Shown piece after piece: positions 1 to 5,552 of a stretch of 11,538 nucleotides of DNA. The stretch is from an uncultured cyanobacterium (GTDB lineage: Bacteria; Cyanobacteriota; Vampirovibrionia; Gastranaerophilales; Gastranaerophilaceae): positions 1 through 11,538 of the forward strand of contig CAMTNN010000034.1 of the NCBI GenBank assembly GCA_947073895.1, given 5' to 3'. A program made the position numbers and the translations under genes. The stretch's first letter is position 1. Each line of letters begins with the position of its first letter. Under the pieces are notes generated by a model. That model worked only from the letters and a program-made list of their open reading frames with translations, was not told where the DNA came from and searched no databases.

Positions 1-622
1 TTACAAAAGAAAAACCGCAGCTACAAAGCTTTCCATTGACGATATTAATGAAGAAACAATTAAAAACTTAAAACTGGTTTATTCAACAGGTGTTGTTCAG
101 TCACTTTCTGCAAGTTCAAGAGAATTGGTTAAAGAAACTTTCAGAATGGCAAAAGAAAACGATGTAATGACAGCGTATGACCCTAATTACACGTCTTGTT
201 TTATGAATTCAGAGGATACAAAAGAATACTTTGAAGAAATTGTCGATTTCACAGATATCATCTTTTTATCTTTAAAAAATGATGCAGCACAGCTTTATGA
301 TTTTACTTCTATTGACAAAGTAATGAACTATTTCTGGGATAAGGGAGTAAGAATCGTTGTAATCAAATCACATATTGATAACGGATACTATACAGGTTAC
401 AAGGGTGATATAAGCTTCACAGAATTTTATAACACACAAAAGGCAATTGACGTAACAGCGTCAGGCGATGTATTCAACGGTGGATTTTTATACGCCTTAA
501 CAAACGGCTATACACCTGCAAATGCAGCTAAGTTTGCTTCTGTTGTTTCAGGACTACAAACCCAAAATTACGGTGCAATCCAATCAATTCCGTATTTTAA
601 CACCGTAATGGAAAACATCTAA
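1..622 (+). CDS. PfkB-family carbohydrate kinase, 3' part only
   Basis: The visible frame is open from the left edge and ends at TAA 620-622, giving 206 residues of the C-terminal part; the N-terminus and substrate-binding lid lie outside the window. The PfkB signature 2 is clear near the end (DVTASGDVFNGGF, about 70 residues before the stop). It contains the catalytic-base Asp of the anion-hole GxGD motif, here ASGD rather than the usual GAGD. Upstream, YDPNY resembles the FDPNxR motif of 2-keto-3-deoxygluconate- and ribokinase-like members. The family transfers phosphate from ATP to a sugar hydroxyl in the cytosol. The substrate cannot be told from this fragment. An internal ATG or GTG should not be taken as the start, because the frame and the family homology continue upstream. 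A structured repeat and a terminator follow the stop. Confidence 0.85.
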   Translation, partial: YKRKTAATKLSIDDINEETIKNLKLVYSTGVVQSLSASSRELVKETFRMAKENDVMTAYDPNYTSCFMNSEDTKEYFEEIVDFTDIIFLSLKNDAAQLYDFTSIDKVMNYFWDKGVRIVVIKSHIDNGYYTGYKGDISFTEFYNTQKAIDVTASGDVFNGGFLYALTNGYTPANAAKFASVVSGLQTQNYGAIQSIPYFNTVMENI

Positions 623-623
623 C

Positions 624-764
624 ACCCCAACCAGCTCGAACCAGCTTGTAGCAGAGTCAGCAGAGGACGACCTGTAGTTTCACACTACACCAGTAGTCTC
701 ATGAAATGTCGTCTGACCCTTGTTGAAAAAGTTAACTTTTGTGCTCCGCCCAAAAGTTAAAAAA
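624..764 (+). repeat. Structured dispersed repeat, copy A (divergent)
   Basis: This is one of three related elements in the window. The left end (CCCAACCAGCTCGAACCAGC) matches copies B and C. The arm GGACGAC (665-671) pairs with GTCGTCT (708-714) at the position where copies B and C have GGAGCAC/GTGCTCC, and as in those copies the 3' arm is preceded by AAT. The tail (741-764) carries the common GTGCTCCGCCCAAA box. Here the tail lies in a 10-bp AT-rich hairpin, TTAACTTTTG (732-741) / CAAAAGTTAA (751-760). A second local hairpin is TGTAGT (673-678) / ACTACA (684-689). The linker CCCTTGTTGAAAAA matches CCCTTATTGTAAAAA of copy B. It sits just after the kinase stop codon and is not in a coding frame with a neighbour. 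Confidence 0.7.
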
Positions 765-814
765 AAACTAAAACCCGCTGTGATAATTAGAAATCACAAC
801 GGGCATATTTTTAT
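757..814. terminator. Bidirectional rho-independent terminator
   Basis: The hairpin is CCCG-C-TGTGAT (774-784) / ATCACA-A-CGGG (793-803), 10 paired bases with one mismatch and an 8-nt loop. On the minus strand the stem is followed by TTTTAG and then nine T residues (773 down to about 759), a strong U-tract that would end transcription of the small minus-strand gene at 878-1039. On the plus strand CATATTTTTATT follows, a weaker tract that can end the kinase transcript. Confidence 0.8.
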
Positions 815-833
815 TGAATTTTTGGGGTAAACC

Positions 834-857
834 GGTGCCGTGCACTGCACCTTTTTT
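834..857 (+). terminator. Possible second plus-strand terminator
   Basis: GGTGC (834-838) and GCACC (847-851) form a short GC-rich stem around an 8-nt loop that contains the palindrome GTGCAC. Six T residues (852-857) follow directly. The stem is only 5 bp, so it may be a back-up to the hairpin at 774-803 or a chance palindrome. Confidence 0.4.
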
Positions 858-877
858 GAATCTTGTACTTTTTTAAT

Positions 878-1039
878 TTAAACTGCTGTAAGTTCCCTTT
901 CTTGGAAAAATTCCACTACTGTGTCCATTACATTATCGAAGAAAAAATCTAACTCGCCGGAAATACTCCTTTCTACTGTTTCCATTGATTCTTGTGAGTT
1001 AAATCTTGACAACATTTCGTTTTCGATACGCATATTCAT
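878..1039 (-). CDS. Small acidic hypothetical protein, 53 residues
   Basis: I do not recognise this protein. On the minus strand AGGAAAGGA precedes ATG (1039-1037), and a second in-frame ATG lies at 1033-1031, 8 nt after AAGGA, giving 53 or 51 residues ending in TAA (880-878). The frame begins MNMRIENEMLSRFNSQ and ends FFQERELTAV. It is Glu- and Asp-rich with no membrane segment, and residues 22-48 could form amphipathic helix with a phenylalanine-rich face (LDFFFDN, VVEFFQE). The gene has a good ribosome binding site and a strong minus-strand terminator at 803-757. Those signals argue that it is a real gene although it is short. No convincing promoter was found upstream; the AT-rich gap 1040-1165 holds only weak candidates. 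Confidence 0.6.
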   Translation of the reverse strand: MNMRIENEMLSRFNSQESMETVERSISGELDFFFDNVMDTVVEFFQERELTAV

Positions 1040-1165
1040 AATCCTTTCCTGAGTAAATGTATATTTTTGAGTCTTTGCTTTCTGCTTACATATTCTATAT
1101 CGGCATTTTTTTGTAAAACTTTAGAGATTTTACATGTTTCGTTACAATAATTTACATAATGATAT

Positions 1166-1194
1166 TTTTCAAAAAGTCAAAGTTCGGGTATAAT
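1166..1194 (+). promoter_or_regulatory. Sigma-70-type promoter of the dCMP deaminase gene
   Basis: The -35 is TTTTCA (1166-1171) and the -10 is a perfect TATAAT (1189-1194), with a 17-bp spacer. Transcription would start near 1201, giving a leader of about 210 nt that consists almost entirely of repeat copy B before the ATG at 1413. Confidence 0.65.
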
Positions 1195-1224
1195 AGTGGT
1201 TATCTGGCAATGAACTGACACCGC

Positions 1225-1412
1225 ATCCCAACCGATGCGAACCAGTCGGAAATTCGTTCAAAAGGAGCACGGACGAATTAATGACGAATCGCGAACCAAC
1301 TGGTAGTTCGTTCAAAAGGGACACGGACGAATTAATAATACTTGTTGGTAGTTATATAAAATGTGTCCCGTCCCTTATTGTAAAAAATGTGCTCCGCCCA
1401 AAGGTTGAAAAA
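1225..1412 (+). repeat. Structured dispersed repeat, copy B (two units), forming the deaminase leader
   Basis: Two left units lie 54 bp apart: 1237-1282 and 1291-1336 match at 39 of 46 positions. Unit 1 carries GGAGCAC (1264-1270), which pairs with GTGCTCC (1389-1395). Unit 2 carries GGGACAC (1318-1324), which pairs with GTGTCCC (1363-1369). So the two mismatches in the arm are matched by compensating changes in its partner, and the pairs are nested. A second set also pairs: ACCAGT (1241-1246) / ACTGGT (1299-1304), and ACCAAC (1295-1300) / GTTGGT (1344-1349). Each 5' arm GGRRCAC sits in the loop of a local hairpin, AATTCGTTC (1251-1259) / GGACGAATT (1271-1279) in unit 1. An outer stem CAACC (1229-1233) / GGTTG (1403-1407) would cover the ribosome binding site of the deaminase gene. 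Confidence 0.8.
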
Positions 1413-1862
1413 ATGGCTATTAAATCTTGGACAGAATACTTTTTAGATATGGCAAAAACATGCTCTTCACGCTCAAATTGTTTAAGAGCGCAAGTTGGAG
1501 CGGTTATTGTCGGTCAGGATAAGAAAATCAAGGCAACAGGCTATAACGGAACACCATCAGGGGTTGAGTCTTGTTATGAGCGCGGTGAGTGCTACAGAAT
1601 AAAAAATAACATTCCATCAGGCACCTGTTATGAAACATGCCGGTCAATCCATGCAGAACAAAATGCTATTATTCAGGCAGGTCAGGATAGATGCATGGGC
1701 GCTTCAATGTATATTTACGGTCATAATTTTATTTGCATTCTTTGCAAAAGATTTATTGCACAGGCAGGGATTGTAGATGTTTACCTCAAAAAAGACGACA
1801 ATTCAGAAGTTGAACATGTTTCTGTTGAAGATATTAAAAAAGAGTTGGAATCAGCATACTAG
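1413..1862 (+). CDS. Deoxycytidylate (dCMP) deaminase, ComEB-like
   Basis: This is a zinc-dependent cytosolic enzyme that deaminates dCMP to dUMP and so feeds thymidylate synthesis. The 149-residue protein has the complete family layout: GAVIV (29-33), TGYNGTPSG (42-50), YETCRSIHAEQNAI (73-86) with zinc ligand His80 and catalytic Glu82, and CILC (108-111) supplying the two Cys ligands. The start is set at ATG 1413, where MAIKSWTEYF matches the usual N-terminus and AAAGG lies 8 nt upstream. The frame stays open 44 codons further, to an ATG at 1281 with AAAGGAG 13 nt before it, but that extension is encoded by the repeat. The promoter is at 1166-1194. The stop TAG shares CTAG with the stop of convergent bioY. 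The repeat leader could regulate translation. Confidence 0.9.
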   Translation: MAIKSWTEYFLDMAKTCSSRSNCLRAQVGAVIVGQDKKIKATGYNGTPSGVESCYERGECYRIKNNIPSGTCYETCRSIHAEQNAIIQAGQDRCMGASMYIYGHNFICILCKRFIAQAGIVDVYLKKDDNSEVEHVSVEDIKKELESAY

Positions 1863-2527
1863 CACATAATTATCCAGAGAAGCTTGCGCAATAATCTTCC
1901 TAAGTAGACTGCAAGCAGTGAGAATATTATGTCATAAATAATCTGCACTCCGCTTTGAGATGAAATCCAACTGGAAACAACTTCCATAGGAGTATGGCGC
2001 AATACGGATACAAATAAAAGATATAAAACCCCTAATATATGAATTGCAAACACACCAACAATAACCCATAGCAGAATTCTAAAGAAATCTGTTTTAACTT
2101 TTAAAAGCGTACCTACAAGGATTATAACCGGTATAAATGCTAAAATGTAACCGAATCCGTATTCAAAAATATAGCTTATTCCGCATCCAAGTGCAAAAAT
2201 CGGGAAAAACATTCCCAGAATAATATAGCCGATAATGGAAAGAACACCGAATTTACGTCCCAAAAGCGCTATAATAAAAAACACCGTCGGAATTTGCGGA
2301 ATATATCTGTATGTTCTAACTAAATCATGAGCAGGTTCAAACCCTTCTTGCAACGAAGAAAACACCTCTAACCATACATTTGGATGTGTAAGAGTTACCT
2401 GGGTAAAAGTTGCAACAATTAAAAATAATATGCAAAGACAGGTCAAAACAAGAGTCCCGATAGTTACTTTTATCGGCTCACCTTTGTATTTAAAACTATC
2501 TAATTGTTTTTCAACCCTCTTTGACAT
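1859..2527 (-). CDS. bioY: BioY-family biotin transporter (ECF S component)
   Basis: BioY is the substrate-binding membrane component of energy-coupling factor biotin uptake. The protein is 222 residues from ATG 2527 and has five or six hydrophobic segments. The core YIPQIPTVFFIIALLGRKFG, followed by GMFFPIF and GYILAFIPVIILVG, follows the BioY pattern (VPITLQT...GLPVFAGG...GYLLGF). The last third, FRILLWVIVGVFAIHILGVL, also fits. The roughly 35-residue cytosolic N-terminus and slightly long total length are unusual for BioY (about 190). No BioM/BioN ATPase or permease is nearby, so it may act alone or with a shared ECF module. The start could instead be GTG at 2557, which would add LRPKVKKRK encoded by repeat copy C. 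Neither start has an ideal Shine-Dalgarno sequence: AAAGG lies 15 nt before the ATG. No biotin operator was seen. Confidence 0.75.
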   Translation of the reverse strand: MSKRVEKQLDSFKYKGEPIKVTIGTLVLTCLCILFLIVATFTQVTLTHPNVWLEVFSSLQEGFEPAHDLVRTYRYIPQIPTVFFIIALLGRKFGVLSIIGYIILGMFFPIFALGCGISYIFEYGFGYILAFIPVIILVGTLLKVKTDFFRILLWVIVGVFAIHILGVLYLLFVSVLRHTPMEVVSSWISSQSGVQIIYDIIFSLLAVYLGRLLRKLLWIIMC

Positions 2528-2535
2528 TTTTCTTT

Positions 2536-2640
2536 TTTTAACCTTTGGGCGGAGCACATTCCGCTTAATTACCCACTTGTTTTTCCCCTCGTCCGTGCTC
2601 CTTTGGAACGGATTACCGGTGGGTTCACGTTGGTTGTTTT
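2536..2640 (-). repeat. Structured dispersed repeat, copy C (single unit), in the bioY leader
   Basis: Read on the minus strand, this copy matches copy B: CAACC at the left end, GAACCCACCGGTAAT, CCGTTCCAAAGGAGCACGG, and the tail AATGTGCTCCGCCCAAAGG. GGAGCAC (2601-2595) pairs with GTGCTCC (2557-2551), and ACCCAC (2624-2619) pairs with GTGGGT (2576-2571), in the interleaved order of a pseudoknot. It lacks the second unit seen in copy B. Its left end supplies the last codons and stop of rimI, and its right end runs into bioY. The frame of bioY is open through the whole element, giving peptides REPTGNPFQRSTDE and NVLRPKVKK that resemble those of copy B. Confidence 0.78.
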
Positions 2641-3137
2641 AACTTCCCAACATTTTCATTGAACCTACTTTTAAATTTATCGTAAAAAATATTTTCAGTC
2701 CACATTATTAACGCATCTTCATTATTATCTTGATAATACCCTTTTCTTGTACCTAATGAATTAAATCCGTATTTTGTATAAAGTCCGATTGCAGGAGCGT
2801 TTGAAACACGCACTTCAAGAGTTAAATACTTAATCCCTTCCTGATAACAATCTTCAAGGATTTTAACCAAAATAGCTTCGCCAATATGTTGTCTCTGGCA
2901 TGATTTTTTAACCGCAATAGTTGTAATATGTCCTTCATCTATTATATGCCATGTACCCGCATAACCAACAAGTTCGCCCTCAGGAGTCTTGGCAACATAG
3001 TATTTTGCAAGATTATTAGAGAGTTCATCATAAAATGAAGACTTCGCCCAATGATGCTCACCGTAAGCTTCTTCTTCAATCTTTACAACAGCATCAATAT
3101 CATCTGCAGTCATTTGAGTAATAGAAATTACGGACAT
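2625..3137 (-). CDS. rimI: Ribosomal-protein S18 alanine N-acetyltransferase, RimI-like
   Basis: This GNAT-fold enzyme transfers acetyl from acetyl-CoA to the N-terminal alanine of ribosomal protein S18. The protein is 170 residues. The acetyl-CoA loop is at QRQHIGEAIL (81-90), followed by LTLEVRVSN (105-113) and AIGLYTKYGF (116-125). The closing GYYQDNNEDALIMW (133-146) is the typical RimI ending. About 24 further residues (DKFKSRFNENVGKLKQPT and preceding) exceed the usual length, and the last few codons and the TGA lie inside repeat copy C. The start is taken as ATG 3137, which overlaps the end of the HicB-like gene by 10 nt; a TTG at 3149 would add four residues. Translational coupling within the operon is likely because no strong ribosome binding site is visible. 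Confidence 0.85.
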   Translation of the reverse strand: MSVISITQMTADDIDAVVKIEEEAYGEHHWAKSSFYDELSNNLAKYYVAKTPEGELVGYAGTWHIIDEGHITTIAVKKSCQRQHIGEAILVKILEDCYQEGIKYLTLEVRVSNAPAIGLYTKYGFNSLGTRKGYYQDNNEDALIMWTENIFYDKFKSRFNENVGKLKQPT

Positions 3138-3409
3138 ATACTTTCCCAATCAATATCATCCTCGGTCTCTTCACCGGGTTCTACAATGTGTTCACCGTCT
3201 TCAAGCATAAGCATTAAAGACAAGCGAAGCTGTTTTTTATAATTCTCAAGCGCTATTTCTCTTGTTTTAGCACAAAACGCAAAACTCGGAATCTCTTTGA
3301 TTTCGATATAATGATAAGGATTTCCGTTAAAATCCAAATCAGTACCTTCAATTAAAGTCCATTCAAGATTCATATAATAATCTAAGTCTTTAGTAGTTTC
3401 ATTACTCAT
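3128..3409 (-). CDS. HicB-like small protein (solitary)
   Basis: The 93-residue protein has the pattern of the HicB / UPF0150 partial RNase-H fold: LDYYMNLEWTLI at the start, a central strand YHYIEIKEIPSFAFCAKT, then helix REIALENYKKQLRLSLMLML, and the typical end EDGEHIVEP. In HicAB modules such a protein neutralises the HicA mRNA-cleaving toxin, but no HicA gene lies beside it and no C-terminal DNA-binding domain is present. It is therefore more likely an orphan domesticated member. The acidic tail (EETEDDIDWE) is distinctive. The start ATG overlaps the end of the GerMN gene by 8 nt, with GAGAGG 7 nt upstream. The C-terminus overlaps rimI. The role is unknown. Confidence 0.65.
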   Translation of the reverse strand: MSNETTKDLDYYMNLEWTLIEGTDLDFNGNPYHYIEIKEIPSFAFCAKTREIALENYKKQLRLSLMLMLEDGEHIVEPGEETEDDIDWESICP

Positions 3410-4013
3410 CTAATGACCTCTCGTTCAAAGGCTGTTTCAACATAACTCCTTCTCCGCCAATCACATTAGCCTGTTTTCCGTTAATATATAGATAAACCGG
3501 AGAAGACGTATTCGCATTAGCTGTTTTAATAATCTGTCTAACTCTATAATAAGTGCTTTCAGCACCGCCACCTGTTTCAAAATCCGATGATAGGTCAATC
3601 AGAACATTTCCTGAGGATTCTCTGATTGAAAGCACCTTTGTTCCTGCCGGAATTTCAGAGGTAAACCCTTTTGATTTTTCCCAAGGAGAAGGCGCTGAAA
3701 CAAGCTCTTTTATAGCATAATTAAAACAAGATTTTTCAACACTTGTATCACAAGTTCTGTTTACCGAACGCAATTTACCTGATTTATCAAGGATAAAGAT
3801 TTTAACTTCTTTTGGTTTTTGAATCTCAGATGTTTCCTCAGGATCTTGTGTTTCATAAGGCTCAATGGGTTCAAGCGGATTGTAAACAGGAGGTTTTTCC
3901 TCATGCCTGTTATATTCCGGTAGTTTAAAATCTTTATTGAAAAAAGATATGTAAACATACAACACCGAAATCACTATTAAAATAAATAAACCGAGCTTCT
4001 GAGAGAAATTCAT
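3402..4013 (-). CDS. Membrane-anchored GerMN-domain protein
   Basis: The 203-residue protein has an N-terminal membrane segment (LGLFILIVISVLYVYISFF, about 7-25), then a Pro/Glu-rich linker (about 30-70, EEKPPVYNPLEPIEPYE), then a GerMN domain. The domain shows KEVKIFILDKSGKL, then CFNYAIKELVSAPSPWEKSKGFTSEIPAGTKVLSI, NVLIDLSSDF and the terminal VYLYINGKQANV. In the family this fold occurs in spore germination protein GerM and in exported proteins of non-sporulating bacteria including cyanobacteria, where it is linked to the cell wall. The catalytic or binding role is not established. ATG 4013 is chosen because AAGGAA lies 5 nt upstream; ATG 4031 has no ribosome binding site and lies next to the predicted transcription start. 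It is the first gene of an overlapping three-gene unit. Confidence 0.8.
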   Translation of the reverse strand: MNFSQKLGLFILIVISVLYVYISFFNKDFKLPEYNRHEEKPPVYNPLEPIEPYETQDPEETSEIQKPKEVKIFILDKSGKLRSVNRTCDTSVEKSCFNYAIKELVSAPSPWEKSKGFTSEIPAGTKVLSIRESSGNVLIDLSSDFETGGGAESTYYRVRQIIKTANANTSSPVYLYINGKQANVIGGEGVMLKQPLNERSLDE

Positions 4014-4039
4014 AACACTTCCTTGCTTCATATTATTTT

Positions 4040-4068
4040 ATTATATTGTAACAAAAAATTAACATTAA
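4040..4068 (-). promoter_or_regulatory. Candidate promoter of the GerMN > HicB-like > rimI operon
   Basis: On the minus strand, a perfect TATAAT (4045-4040) lies 17 bp after a poor -35 TTAATG (4068-4063). Transcription would begin near 4033, about 20 nt before ATG 4013. The -35 is weak, so confidence is limited. There is no terminator between this point and the stop of the DUF2993 gene at 4082, so read-through from above is also possible. Confidence 0.45.
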
Positions 4069-4081
4069 TACCAGAGGAAGT

Positions 4082-4897
4082 TTATTGAGCTTTCACATAC
4101 ATTTTACCGCTGACTTTAAATGTATTATCCTCAATCTTTATGCATTCCACCTTGCCATCACATTTTCTTACATTGACTAAATCAAGCGTAAATGACAGCG
4201 GGTCAAGAAGGTTAACCAAATTAGTAACCTTTTCCAGCGACATATTTCCATAAGCACTATCCACAGCTACATCACGAGCTTTGATTAATCCATTAACAAC
4301 ATTAAAGTTAGTAGAAACCATAAATGTTCTGTTCTTGCCTACAGGATTTATCGGGAAATTGTAATCCATTATTATGTAGACTTTATCGCTTTTAATTTTT
4401 GCCCTTACATCGTTAACCATGAATAAAGGATAAGCTTTTTTGTTAACTTTTTGAAGTGACTTTTTATATTCTGCACTCTTTAAAGCATCGTTAAGAGATT
4501 TTTCAGATAAATGCAATTCGTAATAAAAAGTCATATCAGATTGAACCACAACAGGGTTTGCAGTGTAATCAATTTTGTTATAAGTGCTAAGAGTTTTAAA
4601 ATTCAAATAAGGAAGTTCAACACCTTCTATCGTAACGTTTTTACCTGTTATATCAAGGTTTTTAAACACACCAGCTTTCATGCTTGAAAGTGTATAACCG
4701 TCAAATTTAACTTTAAACTTTGCACCTGTTTCTTTTTTAAGTGATTTTTTAATTTGGGATTCTGCTATTTTTTCAACAAGCGGAGTCATCGGAGAAAAAT
4801 GTTTTTTGTTATACAAATAATCAGCCGAAGTTTTATCAACTGCAAACGCAGGTACTGTCATAAATACAGCCATTAACAATATTAAAATCTTTTTCAT
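4082..4897 (-). CDS. Secreted DUF2993 / LmeA-like phospholipid-binding protein
   Basis: The 271-residue protein starts with a Sec signal peptide (MKKILILLMAVFMTVPAFA, cleavage after AFA, residue 19). The rest follows the DUF2993 layout: a leading helix (PLVEKIAESQIKKSL), LSSMKAGVFKNLDITGKNVTI, then VVQSDMTFYYELHLSEKSLNDAL, and repeated beta strands to the end. DUF2993 members include mycobacterial LmeA, which binds phospholipid in the periplasm, and are frequent in cyanobacteria, which fits the suggested lineage. A role in envelope lipid handling is inference. Two Cys (in the segment RKCDGKVECIK) could form a disulphide after export. AGAGGT stands 8 nt before the ATG. It lies 11 nt after the preceding gene, so the two are co-transcribed. 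Confidence 0.72.
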   Translation of the reverse strand: MKKILILLMAVFMTVPAFAVDKTSADYLYNKKHFSPMTPLVEKIAESQIKKSLKKETGAKFKVKFDGYTLSSMKAGVFKNLDITGKNVTIEGVELPYLNFKTLSTYNKIDYTANPVVVQSDMTFYYELHLSEKSLNDALKSAEYKKSLQKVNKKAYPLFMVNDVRAKIKSDKVYIIMDYNFPINPVGKNRTFMVSTNFNVVNGLIKARDVAVDSAYGNMSLEKVTNLVNLLDPLSFTLDLVNVRKCDGKVECIKIEDNTFKVSGKMYVKAQ

Positions 4898-4908
4898 ATT
4901 TTTTACCT

Positions 4909-5520
4909 CTATTTACTCTCAGACACATTTTTAAAGAACTCGTCTGTAATAAGCTGAGAGTATCTTTTCTTTTCACTGACGGAAATAATTAACTTTTCAG
5001 AACCGTCAGAAGTTTGTACACTTGCTACAATCCCCGATAAATCAGAGATTGGGAATTTGTTTGATTTAGCTTCAAATTTAGCATAAGGAATATTTCGTCC
5101 GTATGCCTGCATTGTTCCACGCGCAACAACATTTATTTCTTTAAACGAAATTGATTGGTATTTAAAGTTTTTTATAAGTTCTTCCAACTTTTTTTCAAGA
5201 TTTGCGCTTTTAATATCTTCCTGAGTTAACAAAGCTTTTTTGCCCGAATCAAGAATACACATTTTTTGCCCGCTGACATTGTGTTCTGCAAGAACCGCCT
5301 TATATCCCAACAGGCTTACTGTGTTATCAATTTGAAATTCTTCGTGAAGTTTTGAAAAATCACCAAGTTTTTTTGCATTTTCTGCAGCACGTTCCTGAAT
5401 AAAGTTATCGATGTTTGTTCTAACTGCTTCGACATACTTCTGTCCGCCTATTGCATTAAACCCAATAATAGCAAGGACTATGAGAATTGCGTTAAAAACA
5501 ATCTTTATCATTCTAAACAT
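4909..5520 (-). CDS. Membrane-anchored hypothetical protein
   Basis: I do not recognise a family. The 203-residue protein begins with a short basic stretch and one membrane segment (MIKIVFNAILIVLAIIGFNAI). A Lys/Glu-rich stretch that may be helical follows (about 28-60), and then a soluble part with one Cys (KMCILDSGKK) and beta-like segments (INVVARGTMQAYGR, KLIISVSEKK). It probably faces the outside of the membrane. The start is ATG 5520, with GGAAGG 8 nt upstream; GTG 5529 overlaps that ribosome binding site and ATG 5511 is also possible. It heads a two-gene unit with the DUF2993 gene, so the two products may work together at the envelope. The promoter is at 5579-5551 and is divergent from mutS. 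Confidence 0.7.
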   Translation of the reverse strand: MFRMIKIVFNAILIVLAIIGFNAIGGQKYVEAVRTNIDNFIQERAAENAKKLGDFSKLHEEFQIDNTVSLLGYKAVLAEHNVSGQKMCILDSGKKALLTQEDIKSANLEKKLEELIKNFKYQSISFKEINVVARGTMQAYGRNIPYAKFEAKSNKFPISDLSGIVASVQTSDGSEKLIISVSEKKRYSQLITDEFFKNVSESK

Positions 5521-5523
5521 AAC

Positions 5524-5552
5524 TTGCACCTTCCCTTTATATTATGTACAAT
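5524..5552 (+). promoter_or_regulatory. Candidate mutS promoter
   Basis: TTGCAC (5524-5529) and TACAAT (5547-5552) are separated by 17 bp. The expected start of transcription falls at about 5559-5560, on or next to the A of the mutS ATG, so the mRNA would have almost no leader. The -35 is weak (3 of 6) and the -10 is good (5 of 6). Confidence 0.45.

Noticed and set aside
1237..1344. CRISPR array suggested by the two 54-bp-spaced repeats
   Set aside because: There are only two imperfect units, the spacing matches a tandem duplication rather than spacers, and the arms pair with downstream sequence instead.
1225..1412. Integron attC site (AATTCGTTCAA resembles a known attC stretch)
   Set aside because: The ends lack RYYYAAC / GTTRRRY core sites, and no integrase or cassette array is visible. 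The likeness is short.
1281..1412. Upstream ATG 1281 as the true dCMP deaminase start
   Set aside because: The extra 44 codons are encoded by the repeat, and family similarity begins at the Met at 1413 with a usable Shine-Dalgarno sequence. Kept as a finding, not as the gene start.
2430..2642. Plus-strand open frame across the bioY 5' end and repeat copy C
   Set aside because: It is the shadow of bioY and the repeat on the opposite strand, with no ribosome binding site and no recognisable protein features.
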